Assembly: GCA_015493405.1 (NCBI GenBank)
Contig: WGDF01000077.1
Coordinates: 1 to 12,508, forward strand
Source of the DNA: Flavobacteriaceae bacterium
Lineage (GTDB): Bacteria; Bacteroidota; Bacteroidia; Flavobacteriales; Flavobacteriaceae
Length of the DNA: 12,508 nucleotides
Direction: 5' to 3'
Numbering within the stretch: the first letter of the stretch is position 1; every line of letters starts with the position of its first letter. A program made the translations under genes and the position numbers. The notes under the pieces were generated by a model. That model had not been told where the DNA came from. It ran no database searches and saw only the letters and a program-made list of their open reading frames with translations. Below, one piece after another: positions 1 to 7,666 of this stretch.

Positions 1-1838
1 ATATGCGTTTTCCGGCTTTTTCTGAAACCAACGGTAAATATGACGGAAAATACGCTTTCTTTTCAGATGGCGCTAATGCCCGTATTGCACTTTTAGGTTT
101 AGACGATTTTGAAACCAAACAGGTTTTGTCTAACACCATTTTAAAAAGTGTTTTCCCCGAAGCTGTCGTTACGCCTAATACGGAATATGTCGTGCAATCA
201 GGACAATTTCCGATGCCTTGGGACAGTAAAGTAACCGATTTGTCTAAAGCTAGAAACGGCATTACATTCTGGAAAGTACACCGTATCGAAAAAGAAGGTG
301 AACACAAAGGCCGTATCTTAAAAGAAGAATCTTTTACAGTTGAAATGCCCCCTTATACATATGACTATAATGACATAGGTAAAGGTGTTTCTGACGGTTT
401 AATGTTTGGTTTGGCTTTTAATGATGGTAAAACTTATGTTTATACATTAAATTATAAGAAAGCTGCCGGTTTGAAAAAAGTAAGAACCACTTTCTCTCAA
501 TATATGCCTTTAGATGCCGTTAAAAAAGCCGGTGTTTTAAGTTTTGTTGAATTACCTGCTTCTGCCAATATGGTTAAAGTATCTCCTGACGGTAAATATG
601 TCGTGGTAGCAGCTGATAATGTTTTAGTCTTAGATGCCGCTAAAATGAAAGCTAATTTGGGTAAAAACATTAAAGCAGATGCGGTTATGCACAAGTCTAT
701 TCCTATTGGAAAAGATGTAGTTGATGTTACCTTTGACTACCGAAAAAATGTAGCTTATGCTTCTGCTCACGATGATAGTAAAATCGTCCGTTTCAATTAT
801 GAAGACGGTAAAAAATTAGATGAAGTTAAATTAGGCTTTAAACCTTCTTATATCAACACACCTCAAGGTCTTTCTGTTGCACCGCATTCCAATTATTTGG
901 TTGCTGTCGACAAAGAAGCTTATTTGCCCAATTTGCCTAAAACCGGCCCGATTCGTCCCAGTGTGCAACACTTAATCGATATTTCTGCCGATAATGAAAT
1001 GGTTGATACTTATACCATGACATTGCCGCAAGCTAACGTTTACGGTAATATTGCTATTTTAAGAACGACTATCAAACCGATTATACGTTATCCTACGGGA
1101 ACTAACTCTCGTACCGGTGAACCTTCACCGTTCCGTGCTGTTGCCGGTCAAGAAAAAATAGAACGTAAAGGTAACCGTGTACACGTATTCGGAACTTTGA
1201 TTCGTTCGCATATTACGCCTGAAATCGTTGAAGTTAATGAGGGTGATATCGTTTCATTCCATATGACCAACTTAGAACGAGCTGAAGATGAAACCCACGG
1301 ATTTACCGTTGATACTTATGGTAAACATGGTTCATTTGAACCCGGAAAAACCGCTTCTTTAACTTTTGTAGCCAACAAAGCCGGTGTATTCCCTTACTAT
1401 TGTACAGAATTTTGTTCTGCTTTACACTTGGAAATGGAAGGTATCTTATTGGTTAAACCTAAAGGTTATAAAGGCAATACGAGCGATGACTTAAGTGTAA
1501 AATTAACCAAAGAAGAATTGGCTAAATACAAAAAAGATTACGAAAACAAACTTAAAGTTATCAAACAAACAGGGGATGTTATCGGTAGTGTAGTAGATTA
1601 CTTAAAGAAAAATCACTACGAAAAATATCCTTACGTAAAAGCTTTGGTTGCTGATGCATTTGACCAGTTGAATAAAGGTAAAATGGCTGAAGATAAGTAT
1701 AAAAAATATGCTAAAGAAGGTAAATGGAAACAAGCTTTCTTATGGGCAGAACAATATTTCCAATATCAAGTTAAAACAGCTGATGTTGGTTTGAGAGCCA
1801 AAAAACTTTTGGGTGAAAAATTGGCTAAAGAAGAATAA
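1..1838 (+). CDS. nosZ: NosZ paralogue with CuA only: CuZ histidines all lost (5' end outside window)
   Basis: This is a nitrous oxide reductase homologue with its N-terminus beyond the window; the ATG at 3 is internal, because alignment to the next gene places about 150 residues upstream. Numbering is from that Met. Residues 2 to about 370 are a propeller-type domain aligning with the downstream NosZ. The seven CuZ histidine positions hold R2, F3, F51, N189, D241, about Y283, and V346 or Y347, so no CuZ cluster is expected. The C-terminal cupredoxin domain (about 385-487) is intact for CuA: H432 in THGFTV, then C467, E469 (backbone ligand position), C471, H475 and M478 in CTEFCSALHLEM. Residues 490-611 form a lysine-rich, probably helical tail without a haem motif. 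The frame is open throughout, so this is not a decayed pseudogene by appearance. Stop to next ATG is 11 nt, which suggests co-translation. Inferred role: electron-entry subunit paired with the next protein in the periplasm. Confidence 0.9.
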   Translation, partial: MRFPAFSETNGKYDGKYAFFSDGANARIALLGLDDFETKQVLSNTILKSVFPEAVVTPNTEYVVQSGQFPMPWDSKVTDLSKARNGITFWKVHRIEKEGEHKGRILKEESFTVEMPPYTYDYNDIGKGVSDGLMFGLAFNDGKTYVYTLNYKKAAGLKKVRTTFSQYMPLDAVKKAGVLSFVELPASANMVKVSPDGKYVVVAADNVLVLDAAKMKANLGKNIKADAVMHKSIPIGKDVVDVTFDYRKNVAYASAHDDSKIVRFNYEDGKKLDEVKLGFKPSYINTPQGLSVAPHSNYLVAVDKEAYLPNLPKTGPIRPSVQHLIDISADNEMVDTYTMTLPQANVYGNIAILRTTIKPIIRYPTGTNSRTGEPSPFRAVAGQEKIERKGNRVHVFGTLIRSHITPEIVEVNEGDIVSFHMTNLERAEDETHGFTVDTYGKHGSFEPGKTASLTFVANKAGVFPYYCTEFCSALHLEMEGILLVKPKGYKGNTSDDLSVKLTKEELAKYKKDYENKLKVIKQTGDVIGSVVDYLKKNHYEKYPYVKALVADAFDQLNKGKMAEDKYKKYAKEGKWKQAFLWAEQYFQYQVKTADVGLRAKKLLGEKLAKEE

Positions 1839-1849
1839 TTAACAGAAAA

Positions 1850-4294
1850 ATGTATAAAAATTCTAAATTGAATTGGATTATGAAAAATATAAAAAATAAA
1901 TCTTGGTTGCGTCTTGTAAGTGCAACCATGTCCTTGATGCTCGTTGCTTTATTTGCCATTAGTTGTGGTGGTAACGGCGAAAAAGGCAAAAAAGCCGGCG
2001 CTACAGGAGATGTAGGTGCGCCGAGAGGAAAGGAATCTTTCCAAGACATTGTTAAACGTAGAGGTTTGAATGAAGATGATGTTTTAGCAGCCGTTAAAAC
2101 ATATACTCCCGATAATGTAAAAGACGAAGCAATTACTGCTAACTCCGGTGGGCAAGAAGGAAATATGCCTTCTTATGTGGTGCCTTCTATGCGTATGGTT
2201 AAATATATCCCGATTAATACCCGTCAACCCTATGCCGGTTACGGTTATTCCGAAGAAACCTATAATTTGATGAAAGATGGTTTTATTGATGGCACTCAAA
2301 TTCTTTGGGGTGACACCCACCATCCGGGCTTCTCTGAAAAAAATGGCGACTATGACGGTAAATGGATGGTCATCAATGATAAAGCCAACCCCAGAGTTTA
2401 TGTAGTCAATTTAAAAGACTGGTATGTAAAACAAGTGGTTCAAAATCCGATTTTCCGTTCTGATCACGGTGGTTGTTTCTTTACGCCTAATTCCGAATAT
2501 TTTATGGAAGCCTGTCAATATCCTGCTCCTTTCGATAGAAAATATTATCCTTTGACTGAAGCCAATTATCACAAATATTGGAGAGGTGGGGTAACCTATT
2601 GGAAATTTAATGATGATAAAGGAACGATCAATATGGACAAATCCTTTACTTTCGAATTTCCACCTTATACGCAAGATTTATCCGATGCCGGTAAAGAAAA
2701 ATCCTATGGTTGGGGCTTTACCAACTCATTCTGTTCCGAAGTTTATATCGGAGGTATTATGAGAGGTCGGCCACCGTTTGAAGCCGGTTGTTCTTCCAGA
2801 GACGTCGATTATTTACACGTTACCAACTGGAAAAAAGCCGAAGCTTTATTTAAAGCCGGTAAAATTGGTCAAAAAGTGGTTAATGGTATGCATGTCATTA
2901 CCATTCCCGAATCTATCAAATATGGTTTATTATACTTGATTCCCGAACCTAAATCACCTCACGGTGTGGATGTGAACCCTAGTGGTGAATATATCGTCGT
3001 TGCCGGTAAATTGGATTCTCATGCTTGGGTTTATAAGTTTGACAAAATTATGAAAGCCATTAAAGATAAAAACTTTGAAGGTAAAGATGAATATGGTATT
3101 CCTATTATTCCTTTGAAAGCTGCTCTTCATGGTAGTGTCGAAGTTGGTTTAGGACCCCTTCACAACCAATATGACAGTAGAGACGGCGTCATTTATACCT
3201 CTATTTATGTTGATTCACGGGTAACCAAATGGAATTACAAAACTTTGAAAGTTTTAGATTATGTACCGTCACATTATAATATCGGTCACTTGGTATCTTA
3301 TCATGGGGATACCGAAAAACCAAAAGGTAAATATTTGATTGCTTTGAACAAATTGTCTATTGACCGTTTTAATCCGGTTGGTCCTTTACACCCGCAAAAC
3401 CACCAGTTGATAGATATTGCCGCAGAGCATCCCAAATTGATTTATGATTTACCTATTCCTATGGGGGAACCGCATTATACCTTAATGATGGATCGTACTT
3501 ATTATGAAAAAAACAATATGGAAGCTTATCCGGTAGGAACCAATATTGTTACGATGAAAAAATCACCTTATGCAACTGCAGCCGGTGCTGAAAAAATCAG
3601 CGATAAAGGCAATACGGTTGAAGTATTCGGTACCATCAAAGATGGTAAAGTAACGCCTGCTGATATCAGTGCCAAACAAGGACAAGATGTAATCATTCAC
3701 TTGACAAACTTGGGAACCGGTTTATATGATCATTATGTATACGAATTGGTATCTTATGATAAAATGTATCCTTTTGCTCCGGGTGAAACAGCTACGATTA
3801 AATTTAATGCCGAAAAAGCCGGTGTGTATCCGATTGTTATTGATCCGCAAAACAGTCCCAAAAAACGCCAATTGGTCGGTCACTTAAAAGTAAGTTTCGA
3901 TCGCGCTGCTGAAAACAAACGTGCTTTAGCTTATACCAATCGTATTAATTGGGATAATAAGGTACAAGCCTTTAAACCTTCAGCCATTGAGTTGAAAAAT
4001 ATGTTGCCCGGTGAAATTCAATTCTTGAACTATGGTTGTAACGCTTGTCACAAATTCGGTCAACCTTTCAATGGTCCCGATTTGTTAATGGTTCACAAAC
4101 GTAGAAGTGACAAATGGTTAAAAGAATGGATTTTGAATCCTGAATCTAAATACAAAAATCCTGATATTGAAGCTATGCGTCAAACCTTTAAATTGGCTAT
4201 GCCAAATCAACATGTTGATCCTAAAGATGTAGATAAATTGATTGAATATATCAAAGCTAAATCAAATCAGGTTATTAAAGGTATGTCAAAATAA
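1850..4294 (+). CDS. nosZ: NosZ paralogue with CuZ only, fused to C-terminal cytochrome c; CuA ligands lost
   Basis: This is a nitrous oxide reductase (N2O + 2e- + 2H+ to N2 + H2O) of clade II form, 814 aa. The N-terminus has a hydrophobic segment ending in AISC (C39), probably a lipoprotein signal. The Met codon at 1880 is an alternative start giving a more usual 29-residue signal. All seven CuZ histidines are present: H157/H158 (DTHHP), H206 (SDHGG), H371 (SPHGVDV), H438 (GPLHN), H480 (NIGH) and H542 (GEPHY). The cupredoxin-like domain (about 580-680) aligns gap-free with the upstream protein over the CuA loop, but the ligand positions read Y629, I664, N668, K672 and L675, so CuA cannot form. 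A monohaem cytochrome c domain follows (C730-x-x-C733-H734, likely axial M784), as in campylobacterotal NosZ. A terminator follows the gene. Reductase activity therefore probably depends on the upstream CuA-bearing paralogue or on direct haem-to-CuZ transfer; both are inferences. Confidence 0.93.
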   Translation: MYKNSKLNWIMKNIKNKSWLRLVSATMSLMLVALFAISCGGNGEKGKKAGATGDVGAPRGKESFQDIVKRRGLNEDDVLAAVKTYTPDNVKDEAITANSGGQEGNMPSYVVPSMRMVKYIPINTRQPYAGYGYSEETYNLMKDGFIDGTQILWGDTHHPGFSEKNGDYDGKWMVINDKANPRVYVVNLKDWYVKQVVQNPIFRSDHGGCFFTPNSEYFMEACQYPAPFDRKYYPLTEANYHKYWRGGVTYWKFNDDKGTINMDKSFTFEFPPYTQDLSDAGKEKSYGWGFTNSFCSEVYIGGIMRGRPPFEAGCSSRDVDYLHVTNWKKAEALFKAGKIGQKVVNGMHVITIPESIKYGLLYLIPEPKSPHGVDVNPSGEYIVVAGKLDSHAWVYKFDKIMKAIKDKNFEGKDEYGIPIIPLKAALHGSVEVGLGPLHNQYDSRDGVIYTSIYVDSRVTKWNYKTLKVLDYVPSHYNIGHLVSYHGDTEKPKGKYLIALNKLSIDRFNPVGPLHPQNHQLIDIAAEHPKLIYDLPIPMGEPHYTLMMDRTYYEKNNMEAYPVGTNIVTMKKSPYATAAGAEKISDKGNTVEVFGTIKDGKVTPADISAKQGQDVIIHLTNLGTGLYDHYVYELVSYDKMYPFAPGETATIKFNAEKAGVYPIVIDPQNSPKKRQLVGHLKVSFDRAAENKRALAYTNRINWDNKVQAFKPSAIELKNMLPGEIQFLNYGCNACHKFGQPFNGPDLLMVHKRRSDKWLKEWILNPESKYKNPDIEAMRQTFKLAMPNQHVDPKDVDKLIEYIKAKSNQVIKGMSK

Positions 4295-4318
4295 ACATTT
4301 AATTGTTTGTAATACAAT

Positions 4319-4353
4319 AAATTGGGCTGTCTTAATGGCAGCCCGATTTTTTT
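4319..4353 (+). terminator. Rho-independent terminator after the nosZ pair
   Basis: The stem AAATTGGGCTG (4319-4329) pairs with CAGCCCGATTT (4339-4349) with a single G-T wobble and a 9-nt loop. A run of T at 4346-4353 follows. It lies 24 nt past the nosZ stop and separates the nosZ pair from nosB. Confidence 0.85.
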
Positions 4354-4372
4354 AAAAATAATCTTTAATTTA

Positions 4373-4404
4373 TTTGATTCTTATTTAAAATCATTATAAA
4401 TTTG
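4373..4404 (+). promoter_or_regulatory. Bacteroidota-type sigma promoter for nosB
   Basis: TTTG at 4373-4376 and TAAATTTG at 4397-4404 are separated by 20 nt. This matches the Bacteroidota primary-sigma consensus (TTTG, 19-21 nt, TAnnTTTG). Transcription would start about 4411, just upstream of the nosB ATG at 4428. Together with the terminator before it, this makes the accessory genes a separate transcription unit from nosZ. Confidence 0.7.
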
Positions 4405-4427
4405 TTTCAAATTTAAAACTTAATATT

Positions 4428-5189
4428 ATGAATAATAATGCAAAAAAGTTTAAGCTATTATATATGCTTTTCGGCCTATTGGGCACCGGTTTGGTGGTTG
4501 CTACCTATTTTTTACCGATGTGGTGGGTAGCTTTGCAAAGTATCCAATATCCTAAAACGATGTATCCTAAGGGTATTCGTATAGAATTTAAATACAACGG
4601 TGTTTACAACGGCTGTAAAGGCGTGAGAGAACGGGCTGAATTGGCTGTAGAATCAGGCGCCAACTGTTTAATTGAAATGAATAAAATCAATCACTTTATA
4701 GGTATGTTCCCTATTGTTCAAGGCGTCAATGATGTAGATGAATTGGGGAATCATGTCAGATATCCTGTCTATGCCGGAGATAGTATTCCCAAAGATAAAA
4801 TACCAAGTCAGCTCAAAGTTTTGGATGGCATTATGCGCAATGCACATATTGCTTTCATCCTATTGGGTATATTAGGACTTCTCTTTGTTTTCGTACCTAA
4901 GAAAAAACTATCATGGGCAGCTATCATAACCGCCTTTGCACCATTTTATTTCTTATTGATTTATGTGTATTACCTCTATTGGTACGGCCATCATTTAGGT
5001 TTACACGGAGGCGGTGCTTTTAACGGTATCAAGCCTTTTATGCCGACCGTTTTCGGTGAAGGTAAAGTCGCTCAATTTACAACTATGTCTTATCCTTATC
5101 TTGGATTTTTCATTGGTCTGGCCGGTTTTGTTTTACTCTTATTGGCAGTTAATTTTAAAAATAAATATTTAAAATCTGCCAAACAATAA
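4428..5189 (+). CDS. nosB: NosB-like integral membrane protein of clade II nos clusters
   Basis: This is a 253-aa inner-membrane protein with four predicted membrane segments: about 10-30, 137-156, 161-184 and 223-243. A large periplasmic-type loop (about 31-136) carries two cysteines (C63, C80) and the motif CLIEMNKINHFIGM. A second histidine- and glycine-rich loop (YWYGHHLGLHGGG) follows the third segment. Identification as NosB rests on its place directly between nosZ and nosD and on the four-segment topology; clade II clusters typically carry such a gene here. Its biochemical role is not established. The C63/C80 pair and the clustered histidines would suit metal or redox work, but that is speculation. 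It has its own promoter 24-55 nt upstream and is followed by a 144-nt gap to nosD. Confidence 0.7.
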   Translation: MNNNAKKFKLLYMLFGLLGTGLVVATYFLPMWWVALQSIQYPKTMYPKGIRIEFKYNGVYNGCKGVRERAELAVESGANCLIEMNKINHFIGMFPIVQGVNDVDELGNHVRYPVYAGDSIPKDKIPSQLKVLDGIMRNAHIAFILLGILGLLFVFVPKKKLSWAAIITAFAPFYFLLIYVYYLYWYGHHLGLHGGGAFNGIKPFMPTVFGEGKVAQFTTMSYPYLGFFIGLAGFVLLLLAVNFKNKYLKSAKQ

Positions 5190-5195
5190 ATTTTT

Positions 5196-5203
5196 TATAT
5201 TTG
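5196..5203 (+). promoter_or_regulatory. Possible -7 element of a promoter upstream of nosD
   Basis: TATATTTG matches the Bacteroidota -7 consensus TAnnTTTG. No convincing -33 TTTG lies at the right distance, so this is a weak candidate. If real, it would give a leader of about 120 nt containing the inverted repeats described next. Confidence 0.25.
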
Positions 5204-5227
5204 TCTATATAAGAAATCATTTATAAT

Positions 5228-5267
5228 GGGAGAACCTTCGCATTTTTTTTAAATCATTGGTTTTCCC
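5228..5267 (+). repeat. Inverted repeat in nosB-nosD spacer
   Basis: GGGAGAACC (5228-5236) can pair with GGTTTTCCC (5259-5267), with one G-T wobble and a 22-nt AT-rich loop. It could be a weak transcript hairpin. No T-run follows closely enough to call a terminator. Confidence 0.35.
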
Positions 5268-5284
5268 TTTATTAAAAAAAATTA

Positions 5285-5306
5285 TTATCTGAAAAATTTC
5301 AGATAA
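5285..5306. promoter_or_regulatory. Perfect 22-bp palindrome upstream of nosD
   Basis: TTATCTGAAA (5285-5294) and TTTCAGATAA (5297-5306) are exact reverse complements around a 2-bp centre. The site lies 28 nt before the nosD ATG. The near-absent loop suits a binding site for a dimeric regulator better than a hairpin. It does not match the FNR/CRP core TTGAT-N4-ATCAA. The regulator is unknown. Confidence 0.45.
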
Positions 5307-5333
5307 CCTTATTTTAAGCTAGAGGTTTTATTT

Positions 5334-6680
5334 ATGCGTTATTTCTTTACTTTTATTTTTATCTATTTTTGGTCTTTAAGCCCTCTTTTGGCTCAAGTGG
5401 ATCAAAGTTACCATCCCGGCTTGATTCACCCGATTCAAGGCTCGGAAGATCGGGCGCATATGCAAAATATACAACCGCTCATTGATGCTTTAAAACCAGG
5501 GGATACACTCAAGTTAAAACCCGGTTTTTATTATGGTCCGGCACATATCAAAACGCCTAACGTTACCATTGACGGACAAGGGAAAGCAACTGTTTCCGGG
5601 CGTAATTTAAAATCTGTTTTTTACATTGAAGCCAATGACGTCAGTATTAGAAATTTGCATATTATAGAATCCGGTGGGTCTCCCGATCAGATTGATTGTG
5701 CGGTTAAAATAACCAAATCTAATAATTTTGAAATTATCAATAATAAGATTGAAGAGACACTGTTTGGAATTGATGTGTTTTGGTCACAAGGAGGCTTAAT
5801 CAAACATAATGATATTACTTCGATTGCTCAAAATCCTAAGGGGTTAAAAGGCGATGCTATTCGACTTTGGTATTCCAAACATAATTTGGTGCAAGAAAAT
5901 TATTGGCATCAAGTCCGAGATATGGTTGTCTGGTATTCATCTGATAATCAATTTATTGGCAACCGCGGTATCGATAACCGATATAGCATTCACTTTATGT
6001 ATTCGCATCGGAATCAAATATCACACAATCATTTTTCCAATTCTTCAGTCGGTATATTTTTAATGTATAGTGAAAAAACTATTATGAATAATAATTTGAT
6101 AGAAGGCACACAAGGCGTTACCGGTATGTGTTTGGGGATGAAAGAAACGTCATCTAATCAAATTATTGATAATAAATTTTTATATTCTGCACGAGGTATC
6201 TATATTGATGTTTCGCCTTTCGTGCCTTGGAAAACGAATACTATTTCGGGTAATGAAATTGCTTTTTGCAATACGGCCGTAGAGTTTTTAAAAGATCAGG
6301 AAGGCAATACTTTTACCGAAAATATGTTTCACGATAATTTGACGCAAGTCTTTATTCAAGGCGGAGGAACTGCCAATCGCAACAGATGGATTGGTAATTA
6401 TTGGGGCGATTATGCCGGTTTTGATCGTAATGGAGATAATATCGGTGATTTTCCCTATCGCATTTATGAATACCATGCACGCTTATGGCGTTTTGAGCCG
6501 AATATTAAGTTTTTTTATGGCGCACCCATTTTGTCTATCTTAGATTATTTGGAAAAATTGGCGCCTTTTTCAAAACCGCAATTTGTTTTGAAAGATCCCA
6601 AACCTATTTTTAATTTGGAAATTTTTAAGAAAAAACGCAAAGCGGAATGGAAGCCGGTAAAATTAGATCAAGATAAGTAA
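5334..6680 (+). CDS. nosD: NosD, periplasmic beta-helix protein for CuZ assembly
   Basis: This is a 448-aa protein with a cleavable signal peptide (about 1-20, ending LLAQ). The body is a right-handed parallel beta-helix (CASH/PbH1 repeats), seen as successive N-x-I-x-x-N-x-I/F turns from about 60 to 340. Near residues 365-385 it carries the family signature WIGNYWGDYAGFDRNGDNIGD. NosD partners the NosFY ABC transporter and is required to mature the CuZ copper-sulfide cluster of NosZ. The length is normal for the family. A C-terminal lysine-rich stretch (about 430-448) may include a membrane-proximal segment near residue 400. The ATG is preceded by AGAGG about 9 nt upstream, one of the few purine-rich sites in the window. 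The stop is followed after one base by the dUTPase start, so the two are probably co-translated. Confidence 0.95.
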   Translation: MRYFFTFIFIYFWSLSPLLAQVDQSYHPGLIHPIQGSEDRAHMQNIQPLIDALKPGDTLKLKPGFYYGPAHIKTPNVTIDGQGKATVSGRNLKSVFYIEANDVSIRNLHIIESGGSPDQIDCAVKITKSNNFEIINNKIEETLFGIDVFWSQGGLIKHNDITSIAQNPKGLKGDAIRLWYSKHNLVQENYWHQVRDMVVWYSSDNQFIGNRGIDNRYSIHFMYSHRNQISHNHFSNSSVGIFLMYSEKTIMNNNLIEGTQGVTGMCLGMKETSSNQIIDNKFLYSARGIYIDVSPFVPWKTNTISGNEIAFCNTAVEFLKDQEGNTFTENMFHDNLTQVFIQGGGTANRNRWIGNYWGDYAGFDRNGDNIGDFPYRIYEYHARLWRFEPNIKFFYGAPILSILDYLEKLAPFSKPQFVLKDPKPIFNLEIFKKKRKAEWKPVKLDQDK

Positions 6681-6681
6681 A

Positions 6682-7371
6682 ATGAATAGAATCAAACAAA
6701 TGCTTTTGTTGCAACAGCAACTCAATGATGCTACCGGAGGTAAAGACTGGGAAAACGGCATGACCAATAAAGGCAAGCCGATTGACTGGCGGCGGTGCAT
6801 TTATTTGGAAACAGCTGAGTTGGTCGATTCATATCCCTGGAAGCATTGGAAAAATATAGATGCCAACCCTGATTATGAGAATATCAAGATTGAAATTGTA
6901 GATATTTGGCATTTTGTAATGTCCGAAGCATTGCGGGATTATAAAGTGAACGGAAAAGGAGATATTCAGACTTTGTCGCAAGATATTGTACAATTGTCGC
7001 ATTATCAAGATTTTGCATCTAATTCAATACCCAAGCAGTTGGGCGTTTTTGAGCAAATTGCATGGGTTGAGGTTTTTATGAAAACCCTGTTTACGTCTGA
7101 TAAAATATTATGGTGGGTAGATAATTTTCTTAAAATGTCCGCTTGTTTACAGGTCAATTTAGGAGAATTGTACAAGTTGTATGTCGGAAAGAATATATTG
7201 AACCAATTCAGACAAGATCACGGATACAAAGAAGGAAAATATATCAAAGAATGGAACGGTGTAGAAGATAACGTCGTGATGCAGCAAATTTTGGCAAAGC
7301 ATTCGGATATCAATCCGGAGAAATTGTATGATTTGTTGGAAGGAGCTTATACTAAAGTAGCAAGTGTCTAG
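6682..7371 (+). CDS. Dimeric-type dUTP diphosphatase (dUTPase_2, all-alpha NTP pyrophosphatase)
   Basis: This is a 229-aa cytosolic enzyme hydrolysing dUTP (and dUDP) to dUMP. It belongs to the dimeric, MazG-related all-alpha dUTPases, not the common trimeric Dut family. The metal-binding motifs are E43-x-x-E46 (in WRRCIYLETAELVDS) and E71-x-x-D74 (in IEIVDIWHF). The substrate-side segments WENGMTNKGK near the N-terminus and YVGKNILNQFRQDHGYKEG near residues 172-190 are typical. The pattern closely recalls campylobacterotal dUTPases as I remember them. There is no signal peptide. It starts one base after the nosD stop, so it is almost certainly in the nos transcript, yet it has no evident role in N2O reduction. 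A passenger gene, possibly transferred, is the best explanation. The family call is secure; the origin is inferred. Confidence 0.9.
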   Translation: MNRIKQMLLLQQQLNDATGGKDWENGMTNKGKPIDWRRCIYLETAELVDSYPWKHWKNIDANPDYENIKIEIVDIWHFVMSEALRDYKVNGKGDIQTLSQDIVQLSHYQDFASNSIPKQLGVFEQIAWVEVFMKTLFTSDKILWWVDNFLKMSACLQVNLGELYKLYVGKNILNQFRQDHGYKEGKYIKEWNGVEDNVVMQQILAKHSDINPEKLYDLLEGAYTKVASV

Positions 7372-7446
7372 TGCGAAGTGTGATTAGTGTGAAGTGGAAA
7401 GTGAAAAAGGAGTTGTCATTCTTGTCAGGATGATTAAAAGGACGTT

Positions 7447-7537
7447 TGTCATTTCGAAGGAGGAACGACTGAGAAATCTATAATTATGGTAATCAAGAGA
7501 TTTCTCCTCACTCGTGCCTCGCTTGGTCGAAATGACA
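7447..7537. repeat. REP-like 91-bp palindromic element, copy 1
   Basis: The outer arms TGTCATTTCGA and TCGAAATGACA are exact reverse complements, as are the inner AGAAATCT and AGATTTCT. The segments between them pair imperfectly because the right arm is 7 nt longer. Such TGTCATTTCGA...AGAAATCT elements are, from memory, widespread intergenic repeats in Bacteroidota. Confidence 0.75.
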
Positions 7538-7575
7538 GGAGTTGTCATTTTTGTCAGGATGATTAAAAGGACGTT

Positions 7576-7666
7576 TGTCATTTCGAAGGAGGAACGACTG
7601 AGAAATCTATAATTATGGTAATCAAGGGATTTCTCCTCACTCGTGCCTCGCTTGTTCGAAATGACA
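7576..7666. repeat. REP-like 91-bp palindromic element, copy 2
   Basis: This has the same structure as the copy 129 bp upstream. The outer arms begin TGTCATTTCGA and end TCGAAATGACA. Confidence 0.75.

Noticed and set aside
3-5. ATG at position 3 as a true start codon
   Set aside because: It aligns to residue 156 of the downstream paralogue, in the middle of the propeller, so the gene must continue upstream of the window.
1-1838. First NosZ paralogue as a decaying pseudogene
   Set aside because: The frame is open, the CuA site is complete, and the propeller is still alignable without gaps over long stretches. Only CuZ ligands are selectively missing.
1-4294. The two NosZ-like genes as one gene broken by a frameshift, or as assembly duplication
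   Set aside because: They are two full paralogues that each span propeller and cupredoxin domains, differ throughout, and have different C-terminal domains. They are not two pieces of one reading frame.
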